The notes beneath the pieces are model-generated. The model was given only the letters and a program-made list of their open reading frames with translations, was not told the origin of the DNA and made no database searches. The position numbers were made by a program, and so were the translations under genes. Shown here one piece after another: positions 47,901 through 59,900 of a stretch of 64,000 bases of DNA. The stretch's first letter is position 1; the number at the start of each line of letters is the position of its first letter. Location of the stretch: the NCBI GenBank assembly GCA_964030785.1, contig OZ034967.1:58859665-58923664 (forward strand). The letters are read 5' to 3'. Origin of the DNA: Siderastrea siderea. Its lineage: Eukaryota > Cnidaria > Anthozoa > Scleractinia > Rhizangiidae.

Positions 47901-50900
47901 GAATTATTATTCTAACGGAAATCAATTTAAGAGAAAAATCTGTAAGGGCAGTTTAGAAATAGTTCTATTTATGCAAATTACGAACTTTTTGGCTGATTTG
48001 TGCTGCATTTTAGCAGTTTTTAAATATAAATATCTTAAAATCGCAGCCACCTAGAAAGCTCAATGTACATTACGAATGTTTTGGTATCATGAAAGATCTT
48101 CAACTGAAAAGAGAAAGTGTTTAGTTTTATCCTTGAAATATTGGAGAAAATTGCAGGAATGACCAAAATCAGCCCGTAAAAAATGAATCATGATTTACAT
48201 GAAAACGCTCTTACAGATTTTTCCCTAATTTCGCATACAAGTTGTGTAGGTTGAGTAGTTCAAATAGTTCAAGTTTCGTCGCAAAGTGTCTGACTAGTTT
48301 TCGAGATATTCGATATTATTTAAAATGAGGGGTTGTCCATTACCGTTGCTATGGTGACAGCTGGTGCTAGGAAACCAGTGAGAAAATAAACTTTGATCAT
48401 ATGTTGAAAAGGTGGTGTAGTATCAAGGAAATCGAAGTTTACCTTCTATGCGAAATTTTGACTTCAAAAGATACACTCCAAGGTCAAAAAAACTGTTGGG
48501 AGCCTCCTTAAGGGGTGTTTGTATTTTTCACAGCCTTTACGGGCAGGCGTTTTTTCCTTTCTCCCCCGCCCCCTCCCCGCCCCTCTCCTCAGCTCCCTAA
48601 GATTTTGCAAATCCAACATGGCGGCTATACATGGCGGCTAACTCGCGCGTCTCCAGAAAACGCCTGCATTGCAGGCTTTGTTTGATAGTCTGTCTGTCTA
48701 CTCACTTGTAACGCTCTGAGAGACCTGCTTGATTGTCTATCTATTCACTTGTAACTGTTTGTCAGCCTAGCTTGATTGTCTATCTATTCACTTGTAACTG
48801 TCTCAGCCTTGCTTGATTGTCTATCTATTCACTTGTAACTTCTGTCAGCCTTGCTTGATTGTCTATCTATTCACTTGTAACTGTCTCAGCCTTGCTTGAT
48901 TGTCTATCTATTCACTTGTAACTTCTGTCAGCCTTGCTTGATTGTCTATCTATTCACTTGTAACTGTCTCAGCCTTGCTTGATTGTCTATCTATTCACTT
49001 GTAACTGTCTGTGGGCCTTGTTTGATGTTCTTTCTGTCTACTCACTTGTAATTGCCTGTCAGCCTCTTCTTTCTCTCTTCTTATTCTTTCTTCTTCTTCC
49101 TGCTTACGCTGTTCCTCCTCTTCCTGCTTACGTCTCGCCTCCATTTCCACCCTCCTATGTGAAAAACAACGACAGATAGTTCAAGTTACAATTTTCCTTG
49201 AAACAGATTTCTGGTTAGAACAAGGAACAACGAACCAGTAACCCGTATCTTACCCGGTCTATTGTTCTTCAAAACTTATTTTGGCAAACTTTTTGGGGTA
49301 GTTTTGATTGAGGACTGTAACCTTTTCAAAAGTTGTTTTACTTGTTGATTTTTTGTAGCATCATTAGAAGCTGTTTTCCTCAATTTCTTGGCAGTCAGCT
49401 TCCATCGCGCATTCGTTACGCGGGCCGACTGTGTGACAAAATAGTGACTACACGACGAGTTCTGTTCGCACTGCACATCATTACAACTCACAATCTTTTC
49501 TCCTCTTCTTCTTGTTTTCTCTTCCTTTCTTCTTCTTCTCTTCGCTTTCTTTCCAGTTCCATTTGTTCCTGGATTTTCCTCAGCCGTTCCTGTTCCTCCT
49601 CAATCTTCTGCTGTTCAACTCGCTGCTCAACTTTCTTCAGCTGTTTGTTTAATTTCCCAACGAGATCAAAGTACAGGGATTCGATGGCGTCTCGCTTCAT
49701 CACTGTGCTCTGTAGTAGAGAACAAACCAGAAACTTACGTCAGCTTATAAAATGTAATTAAGTAGTGGTGGATATTTGCCAGACGCGGAGCGGACATGAG
49801 GGAAAACTCGCACGCGAAATCTGGGTCTGAGTAGCTAATCAGAGCGCGCGAAAAACACTATCCACTGGTTTGGTATATGCTTATTCGAGATACTAGATAG
49901 GGGAAGGCCACAGGTTCATCAGTTTTGACTGCAAAGTGCTACCCTTTTATTATCAATTAGCCGAAATCGCCAACTCCGAGAATCTATATATGTACAACGC
50001 ATCAATACTGCATTCGTTGATAAAACATGCGCAAAAATACCTTAATAAACCCAAATAAATAGTTAACATATGCGCAGAAGTTAGCATTTGGCCCACGTGT
50101 CCGTCTTTTACCTTCACTTTAGCAATGGCATCATCGATAGCCTTTCCAAGCCCTTCCACATCTTTCGCCAGTATATTTTGGTCTTTCTTCAATGATCCCA
50201 CTAAAATAACAAAAGACATTAGCAAAACTTCAGAAGACTCCTTTTGTAGGGTATTTCACTATGTAATACCCTACAAAAAGAGACCGCAAGGCGCCGCGGT
50301 TCAAAAGTGCCTTTCTGACCAGAAGACGGCTCTGTAAAATGGCAGTTCCGTGTTCAATTCCTTGGCCGCGCAACCAGTTGAAACTTCAAAACGTTTAAGT
50401 TCAATTTGTGGTTTCGGTTGCTTTATTTGATTTATGGCCTTACCTTATTTATGGCAGTAACTGACGATTGAACGACGTAGGAACAAAGCAGCTAGAAATT
50501 AACACTCTGATGGCACGACAAAGAGGCTCGAATATTGTCATGAGACACTTCGCGACTAATTAAACTGTTAGCGGGAAATGTTTATCATTCTACGTCGGTC
50601 AATTTTCTTGTTCACTGCCTTCTTAATCATTTTAGTTTTCTTTTTTACAACGGATGTGAAGTTTTTCACGCTTGGTTTGGTTCACGTCATCTGACGCGCA
50701 TTTAGGCTTGTAGTAACAGTTATCGTAAGATGATTAGCTCTGACAGTGCGTATCTTTCTTTTATTCCGTGCCGCCACTATAGGACAATCGCCTGTAAGCA
50801 ACACCTTAATCTCACAGTACAACCCGCTCCAATCCCGGTTATAAGTTACCCAATGCGCAATGCAGCTTACCTAGTTTTCCTAAATGGGTCAGTTGAACCT

Positions 50901-53900
50901 GTAGCCGTCGGATTTTGATGATTCCTTGGTATCTGTAAAACAAGCGAAAGGACAGTGTGTTTTTACCTAGTTTAAGGTGGCTCCAAGTAGTTTTTTAGGG
51001 TCACACAAATTATCATTAAATTACCACAGAAAGTTTCCTCAGACTTATATTATTACTCCCCTCAAATAAGTCTGACTAACTCTTCGGCAATGAAGAGATC
51101 GAGCTTTTCATTCAAATGCAGTTTTGCTCTGTGAGACCTATGGGATGTTTTGACCGCTAATATTTCAAACATGAAAAACGAGTTGAAAATAAATGTTCGA
51201 GCGATATATTCAAAATCGAACAGTTTAATTTGTTTGAGATTTCCCCATTTGGTGTGCTACATTGTGTATATTATTGCACATTTATTCACCTGTCACTATT
51301 ACACACTTATTCCATTGCTTTCTGTTGTTTAGTTTCAACTATGGGACACTATAAAGTGTTCGTTATTGTTTCGCGGGTTAAAGTAAAACCACATTAACAT
51401 AAAGTTTGTTAAGTTACAATGAGAAAGCTGGTTAAAGAATTAGCAAATATAAGATGGATTTTCCCCGTGTTTTGATATAACAATGAACGGGAAAACCACA
51501 CGAAACAGTTGATGTGTTACTACAGTGATACCGAATCACGCAATCAGCCAGTTCTGGAACTATTCTTCAGTTTATCAGACAACCTTCTATTAGACTGCGA
51601 GTAGTTTCTAATTTTGGCGATCGCGATTGTGGGGCGGGCGAAATACACACGCGCGCGCGCGCGAAATTTCGAGGAGACGTGACGCGAAGGGAGCGCCAAA
51701 ATTTCGCGCGCGCGCGTGTGAGTATTTCGCCCTCCCCACAATCGCGATCGCCAAAATCAGAGACTACTCGCAGTCTAACCTTCTATAATAATTCATAAAC
51801 AGATACCTGATCTTAATCAGCACAAAATTTTGCGCACTTTTGCTTTGAATTTCTCGAAGAATTATTACGCTATAGCAAACATTTGAAAGAGTGTTCATCA
51901 GGTATCCAAACACCTCGAAGTCGGTTGAAAAAACTCCGCCTCGCCTCGTTTTTTCAACCTAATTCTCGGTGTTTGGATATCCTGATGAAACACTGTTTCT
52001 CGTGTTTGATATATTACATCATACACAGAATATTTTGTGAATGACTACGTTCAGACATCAGATATATTGACTTATTCTTCACTAATTACGTTCATAAAAG
52101 CTACTTACCGGGGTTTGTGGCGACATACAGCCAGGAACATTTTCACAGTTTTCTGAATACGGATGATTGCTTCAGCTCGGAAAGCGATCTTCTTCATCAC
52201 TGAAAAAGAACATTGAAGAAAACAATAAACAGTAATTAAAAAGGCAATAAAAAAAACTCAAACTATCCGAAAAATCTCTGATCCAACAAGAAAATCTAAC
52301 GGAGAACCCTAACATGTTCTTTCGGTGTCCCCGAGGAATATCCAAATACGATACAAATATTACCCAATCAAAAATAAAAATCAGAATGCTCCCCTCTTTT
52401 CACTTTTACCAAGTAACGATACATTCATTCATTTGACCCAAAACTCGACTTCTGACTGATTTTCCTGTAAGGAACCAAACCTATAGTTGCACTCCATCTA
52501 CAGGAGCGTTTTCTCACACCAAAACGTAATGTGGTATAATGAACTTTTCTACAGCGAAAACTATCTGACCAAAACTCGATGAACACGCTCTTGGTAAAGG
52601 TTTCTAGGCAACGCATCTTTGAGAACTGCGGCGCTAAATTACGAAAAAATTAGCCTTTTCAGGCTCTTGTTCGCTTTAGTTATCAAATCGAACGAGGAGG
52701 AATCGTGTCAAACAGAGGAGATGGGCTTAATGTCTGCCTGATGAGGTAGGACTTGTAAGGTGCTGAAGCAAACTTACATTTGATTACAGACAGTGTTCCC
52801 CAGATAGCTCGTTTCCAGCGTGTTCTGACAAGCCATGTTAGAACTTTGGACACTACATTCTTCAAGCTCTCTGGATCAGAATGCATGATCTCATCGAACT
52901 CTGCAAACTTCAGAAAAAGAAAAAAAATTCATGAACTACCATGGGAACACCAGCTATAACGTAAAACAAGACTATAACGTAAAACGCTATAACGTAAAAC
53001 AAGACTAAGTGGAGTCTTAATCGCCTGCAGAGGTACGCTATAAAGGGATGAGGAAAATATGGGCTCTCTGTTTTGGTTCCAAACTCAATGCAAAACAACA
53101 TTACCATCCCTTCTCAAGTATAATGAACAAGCTTTAGAAAAGGCTATTTCCCCAGCAGAAATTACTGCAGTTCAATTCTTGTAGCAGTTACCTTACGTGA
53201 CATTTGAACTAATGTTTCGCATTGTTGCGTGACGTATTATATGCATCATTGGATAGTGAGACAACCGCTACCATACCTTTCCGGGGCGAAAAAAGATCTT
53301 GGAAAGACCAAACTTGTAGTCTTTATCGTCCATTCCAAGAGCATGAAACAAAGCCTGCAACAAAACAGAATAGGGGAGTTAAGAAACAGTGTCACAATAC
53401 GAACAAACAGCAGAGGTGAATCAGAGTAAGGTTATGAGGCAACGGGCAAAAGTGTAGGCCTCTAAGCAAGTAAGCGAGAGATGGTCACACCTTAGGGTGT
53501 TGCGATGTAAGAGCCTTGGGCCCCGTCCACACGTATATGTTTTCAGTCGTTTTTACCTAAAAAACGGAGATATTTGAATACCTGTTTACAGATAGTTTTC
53601 CGTCCACACGTATGTGTTTTCATTCGCATCCGCTGTCCACACGTTTACGATTGATTACGATAAAAAATGCCACTTGTCCAATGTTGTCACACTGCCGTTT
53701 TCGAAAACCTCGGTTTTCGATCGTCAACGTGTGGACGAAAAGCTAAACCGTATTTTGCTGTCCACGAGTAAACGATAAATCTCCGTTTTATAAAATCTCC
53801 ACTGTGGACAGCGTTTTGGAAAATCTTTGTCTTCGGAGCGTTTTCAACCGTTTTCGAAAGAGAGGCCTTATCGTAAAAACTCTCTGTTTTGAAATAAAAA

Positions 53901-56900
53901 CGATTGAAAGGGATACGTGTAGACGAAAAAGAAAAGGACCATGCCACAAATGAATACAGACAATCAGCAGAGAAACATTGAGATTATAACCTTGCAAAAC
54001 ATCCTAGGATCCAGCCGTGCTAGTCGAGGAGGCAAGTAATCTTTGTACCTGAAAAGAAAATCAACATGCAGAAATGTTTCTTTTAATCACAGCTTATAAT
54101 TTCAAACACGGGCGACCGTTTGTACTATCGTACATATTTAGGGCTCAAATGCAGAGGTTTAAGCTAGTCTTCTTGAAAGCCCAGGTCGACATTAAGACCG
54201 GCCCCCCGTCACTAAAAATTGAAAATATAAATGCTTCAATTGGGAGAATCAAAGCGCCTGGGCTGTAATTCGCCAAGTAATTGCAAGAAAATTTCATTCC
54301 CACCAGCCGGGTTGAAATTCGCCCCATAATCGGGCCCATACATAGCCTTGTGTAATAAGGAAAGCAATCAGACCTCATCAATGTCACATATTGGGAAAAA
54401 AAATATTGTTCTCTTGATAAATAAAAGCCTACTTTCTGTTCCTGCACATCTACACTGTAGGTTTTGAAATAGGCCCAATTTCAAGCCGCTGAGTGAGTAC
54501 GGTTTTCATCCTCCTCCCAGTGGGCAGAGGAACGTGGGTGCACGAAACGGCTGGATAACAATCCTTGCTTTGATAATGCCAAGCCACAATTTTACACTTA
54601 CATTTGATAGAGTTCTTTGAATGGTGCTCGAGATGGCCAGCCATCCTGCATCAGTGTCAGAACCGAGACCATCCCAGCGCATTCCAATTGACTCAAGATT
54701 GAACCTCCTTCAAAATCCCGCGCTGCCATCTTTCCGTTAGGCTTGATACAGCGAATAAAACTAGCACCCTGATAATCAACAGATTCAGCTTCAGTTCGGA
54801 GAAAGATATAAACCAATACTTAGTACATACTCTAAGACCAAGAAAGAAAGTAAACTCACTCCCATTTAAAGAAAAATGACTGTTTAGAGACAATATTAAA
54901 AATACTTTTCATCGAGTGATTTATTTTCTTTCGAAACAGTCTTCTACAAGTGCGTCTTTTAATAACTGCGTGTTTTTGTTTGTTCGTTTGTTTGTTTTTA
55001 CTGCTCTTCGAGTTTGAAAAGAAAAAAAGCGACTGCTTGGCAGTCTAGTATCAGGAAAGTTTCGCACACACAAAGTTTCCCTCTTAGACTCCAAAAACAG
55101 TTGTAATTCACGACATCTACGAACTGCATATCATCCGAAAAGAAACCCTGTTTTTACTTACAGTATTGCTGAGTTTCTCCATCAGCTGACTGAGTTGGGT
55201 CTGTTGACAAAAGAGTCAAAAACGTTTAGCCGGGTCCAGTTACTGGAAAGTCGATGAACACTAACCCCAAAAATAAAAATAACTTTTCGACGACACCATG
55301 TCCTTGCTATCGAATTCACATGTATCTGACGGGATGGTCACGGATAAATATATACAAGTGTAAGTACACAGCTATTTCAATTAACGTTGTCGGACAATCT
55401 TCGCGACAAGACTGCAAGGTGACATGGGTAATTTATTAATAAATTTACCAAACTTAGGCTATTGCTCACCCCTGCAGAAAATAGATCACATAGACAAGTT
55501 TTTATGGTACTTTCACCCACCCTATGGCAGGGAAAACCATAAAATTACAGCCGAATCACACAAGATGTACAGCTACCCATAGTAACTTTCGGTCTTGTCG
55601 CGTAAGCTCGAGGTTTTAAAATCCGACAACCTTAATTGAAATAGCTGTAGATAATTAGTGCGCATTGTCATGACTACAATGAGAGTTTCGTTTAGATCTC
55701 TCATACCTGATGAATAACATCTTTTAAATCAAACACTCCCGCTTTCTTCAGCATTTCATTAGGACGCTAACACGAGATTAAAAGTTATATACGGTTTCTG
55801 TTTACACTTTGAAGCGGACTAAGTCAAAATGTAGGACAAAAAGAGTTTACTAGAATCCACTTCGCTGAGTAAGAAAACTGACTTGAAATGACGCCAAACC
55901 TTAGTTCAACAAACTATACAATTTAATCAACAGGGAGGCTCGACGGATCTGGGAACGAAGCTAGTTTGAAATTCTAAAGTCGTATTCGTACTCAATCTCG
56001 CATTCGTAGTCTGATCTGAAGGTTGCTGTTATCTTTACCAACTGAAGTCTGTCTGACCCGGCTTAAAACAGAACAAAATAGATAACAAGGGTTTGGTTCA
56101 TTACCCGGAATTTGTTTGCAACGCTGATAAATCCAAGTTTCTTGCTGCCCACTCTATTGATGGGTCCACCAAATGTCAGCGAACCAATGTCTTTACTCTT
56201 GGTTACAACACCAGGGAACAGACTCTTTAGAAAAGCATCCTTACTGTCCTGTATCAGTTCCTTCAGGTCACTGTGAAGAGCGTCATTGTCCTTCTCTATA
56301 AACTCTGCCTAGAAATAACCGCAACACAGTTAGTTCATGCAGCCGTTGCAAGTTTCTGGGATACAATTAACATTTAAGGTGAGTATGTGGGATTGAAATA
56401 TGTGTTTTCCAAGTTTGAAACGAATCGTGCAATCACAATTAAGTGACATGTATCATTAAAAGCGTGACAAGCAACAATATGACCAACCACAGGGCGACCA
56501 CACATACACTGTGACCGTTAGTAGTTAAACGTTTTGTCGTCCTTGTGGCTCTAAACGGGGAAATTTAGTGATTTGAAGGGTCCTGCGGGGCTGTCTACTG
56601 TACGTGAAAAGAGGGGAACTCTTATCACGTACAGTAGACGGCCTCGCAAATTGCTGCAAATTGAATTATCAATCGCAGTTGAAAAAACAATTCATCCGGG
56701 ACTTACTGTCTGATAACAAACCGCTCCAGCAAAATGCCTGATAAGGAATCCCTCGTCATCTCTCATTTTCTTGTGATACATCAGATGAGACTTTCTTGGA
56801 AGCTGAAAACAACCACAGGTTTGATATTTTACAATAACTGTGAGAATTCTCGCCCGCTGTTTGGCTCTTGCTTATTGTCGATGAGAGAATAGACCGTGAA

Positions 56901-59900
56901 AAAATAGATTCGATTTTTTAATTGATTTCATTTAAGCCACTAGTAATAACATTGGGGGCAAACATTCCTTGGGGGGAGGGGGTGAATAAGGAGACTTGAG
57001 ACTATGAGCAGTCCATGACTTTTCTGTCAGCAATTTTTCTCTCGATGACAGTTAAACAAGTGCATGCAAAGTAAACTTTCACAAGAAAACCATGAGATGG
57101 GGGTGACAAGCTTCCAGGTGAGAAGCAACTTTCCGGCAAATTTACGTGTTTCATTTCATTTTCTGCCCCAGCATCCCTCCGGTGATCTGCTCATAGTCGA
57201 CTGGCCCTGGAACATTTAAAGATTGTTCTGCCAATGAAGTTGCCTGAACATCTAGAAAACTTCCAAAGAATGTCCAGAGAATGTCTGCATAGGAGGATAG
57301 CCCCGGGTATTAGAGGTATCCAGGAGGATACCACTAAAACGATGAAAAGAGGCAAAAATGACATTATTTTACAAATGTGTCCAGCTAATGGTGGGATACA
57401 TCTGCAAGCACCACTGTACTGCACACACGCTGCTAATGACGCTCTCATAGAAGTATTTTGTTGCAAAAATGCTAAAACGCCGCCGGTGTGCCTACAAAGT
57501 TGAGTTAATAACTCAATGTCACTGGTATGAAACAATAAGGAATGGTGCAGGCTGCAGAACTGTTCACATTTGTCACTGGACAGGATGATACCGAGATGGC
57601 AGTTGGGACACAGGCTTCCCAGAGCAGCATCTGAGAACCAGGCTAAAGAAGAAATAGTAAGTCACTAATCATAATCGTTTCACTTACTGCCAGCCTGAAG
57701 TGGTTTTTATGTTTCTGATGAAGTTCTCGAGTAAAGTGTTCTGCCGTCGGTTTTGGGAGCTTGCTCTCCTCATCCAGAATGTCTATAATTCCTGTTTTCT
57801 TTGCCTCAATCAGGTCTGAAGTACGTTAATGAATTAATGTGAAAAAACAATAAGATAAAGGTAACATAGATTTGTGAAGCCTTCGTGTCACTGTCGATTT
57901 TTTTTCCTTTTTTAAGCCATATTTCACAAAATGCATCAATCTTTCTTGTTTTATTGGAGCAGTATGACAAGAGTCTATACAAAGATTCTTTGCTCAAGAG
58001 AAAACATGGAGGAGCATGCACGTAGCCGACGTGGTTGGGCATGTTTTTGAACATAGCTTTCTTCCTTTCTTATTTAATACTTCCTTTGTAAAGTTTACTC
58101 GATCACAACGTGACGTTAAAAAATGCCACAGCCAATGTAATTGGACGAACAAATGTGGACAGAGAGGCTTGGTGGAAGACGAAGTGTTGCCAAAAAAAAA
58201 ATTTGAATCAGAAAGTGGAAAGGAAGAGATGGATTACGAACGTAGCGGAGCTCAAAGAAATATTGGTCAATTCTCAGTGCTTCCAACGTAAAACTAAAAC
58301 CTCAGTCTGTACATTCTCACCTATACAGTCTTGATTGTCCATATATGTCACAGTTTTCACTCCCAGACCTTCTTTGTCATATAACTCTTGCTCCTGTTTA
58401 ATATTAATTTATGAATATTAATTTAATATTAATGTAATTTATTTATAATAAGAGAAAAAAGGTAACTACTGTAGTCACAAGTAAGAGTTGCTGGTTATCA
58501 TGATACTATCTCGACTGCTTACACTACAATACTAAAGACTGTGATTTTTAAACTGATGTTCAAAACTCAATTGAGCACTACACTGTCGTCAAACATGTCT
58601 ACAAGTACAACAGATACACGTTTCTCTGGTTTTCCGAAGTCTCAGCTAAGATAAGTGACTACGGCATAGAATGCAACCGGTGGAAACCCGCTTTGAAATT
58701 CAGTTCCTACTTATTTTTTCTTAATTGCAGTGATCAAAACTTAACAAATAACAAATCATTATTTGTTAAAAAGTGAACCGTAAGACTAGAGTGCCAACCT
58801 CGAAAATCATGACACCGCTATTGGCAGAATACAGAAAGACAGACGTAACGCCAGATTATACGATATACCTACCGCAGTATTTTTAACAAGCATGCATCTA
58901 CAGTGTATTTAGAACGCTTTTCAAATGAGTGTCGTAAAACCAAAACAAAGTAATTACCCCAACCAATCACAACAGACACAAATTACCCAATGAACCAATC
59001 AGAACTCGAAGCAAATAAATGTAACCGGCCCCAAGCGCGGGAAAACGCGTGCGAGCAAGTCGCGATTGGTTTAAGTTCTACTTCTGATTGGTCGAGAAAG
59101 TGGCGCGAGATTTTTTAACCAAACACAGAACGAAGTAAAGCAAAACCAAAGCAAAATGCGAATTACTTTTCACACTCAATTGAAAACCACTGTAACATGT
59201 ACTTACTTGTTTGAGAATCCTGTCATTAAATAGCTGCTGAAGTTTTTCGTTGCAGTAATTGATGCAAAACTGTTCAAAACTGTTGAATTCAAAGTATTCT
59301 ACAAAATTAAAAGACAAAATCAAATTTTACGACTTCGTGTAAAGTGAGATGTCAGTCCTATACAATGGACAGAGTTAAACACACGTTTTGATTGGTCTAG
59401 TGGAGTTTGTGAGTACAAACGCAAGGATGACGTAATGAGCCGCAAAGTTCTGCGCACGCAAATTATCACTAAGAAGATTCTGAAAAACATTTTTAATTTG
59501 TGCAGGATAACCCATATCAAACCAAAATATAAAACAAATAGATGCCTGGGCCTGCGTGTGTGTTCTAATAATGCACAGATGACGTCAAAACGTGGTAAGA
59601 TCACCAGTCACGCTTCTCGCCTGCCACTCGTAGCACACTTCTATTTTCTTACCACGTTATGACGTCACCCGTGCGTTATCAGAGTACACACCCACGGACA
59701 AACAGAATCTATTTGTTGAGAATTGTACATTTTTGGGTGGTTATGAGACACAGGGGACAGTGGATAAGTGCACATGCAGGTGTGGACTGAGCCCGCGAGC
59801 ACCCTGTATAGGGTACATGTACCTTTAAGCACAGGGCAGTCAACATAGAGAGTTTCCTAGCAAAATCATGGATTGAAAGCAGTCTTAAACACAATCATTA

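Larger units (their letters stand above)
45386..48678. mobile_element. Mutator-like (Pack-MULE-type) element with RecQ fragment
   Basis: The left end TAGCCTGCAATGCCGGCG and right end CGCCTGCATTGCAGGCT are inverted and match the 233 bp MITE at 40001, as do the next ~100 bp on each side. Flanks TTGTTGGGT and TTGTTTGAT agree at 7 of 9, consistent with a 9 bp duplication in minisatellite DNA. It carries a RecQ-like partial frame and is interrupted at 46708-48511 by a foldback element. No transposase was seen, so it is non-autonomous. Confidence 0.8.
43946..49709 (-). other. MYO6: Myosin VI charged single-helix exons
   Basis: Exons 49709-49492, 49154-49046, 44520-44471 and 44059-43946 encode long runs of Glu, Arg and Lys in the i,i+4 pattern of the myosin VI single alpha helix, ending with [15 protein letters not shown], which is nearly identical to the human block. 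The 4.5 kb intron between 49046 and 44520 is filled with minisatellite and nested transposons. Confidence 0.9.
50112..52199 (-). other. MYO6: Myosin VI IQ motif and proximal tail exons
   Basis: Exon 52199-52109 holds the IQ-type segment [18 protein letters not shown], expected to bind calmodulin. Exons 50932-50871 and 50200-50112 encode the lever-arm-extension helices ([10 protein letters not shown] and DDAIAKVK). Intron 51-52 kb contains a Mutator-like MITE. Confidence 0.88.

Noticed and set aside
44590..49045. CRISPR-like array
   Set aside because: Units are contiguous minisatellite repeats without unique spacers, in an animal intron.
57191..57535. Overlapping frames of 114 and 89 codons in a myosin VI intron
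   Set aside because: Neither resembles a known protein and both lie between well-joined myosin exons; possibly an old repeat.
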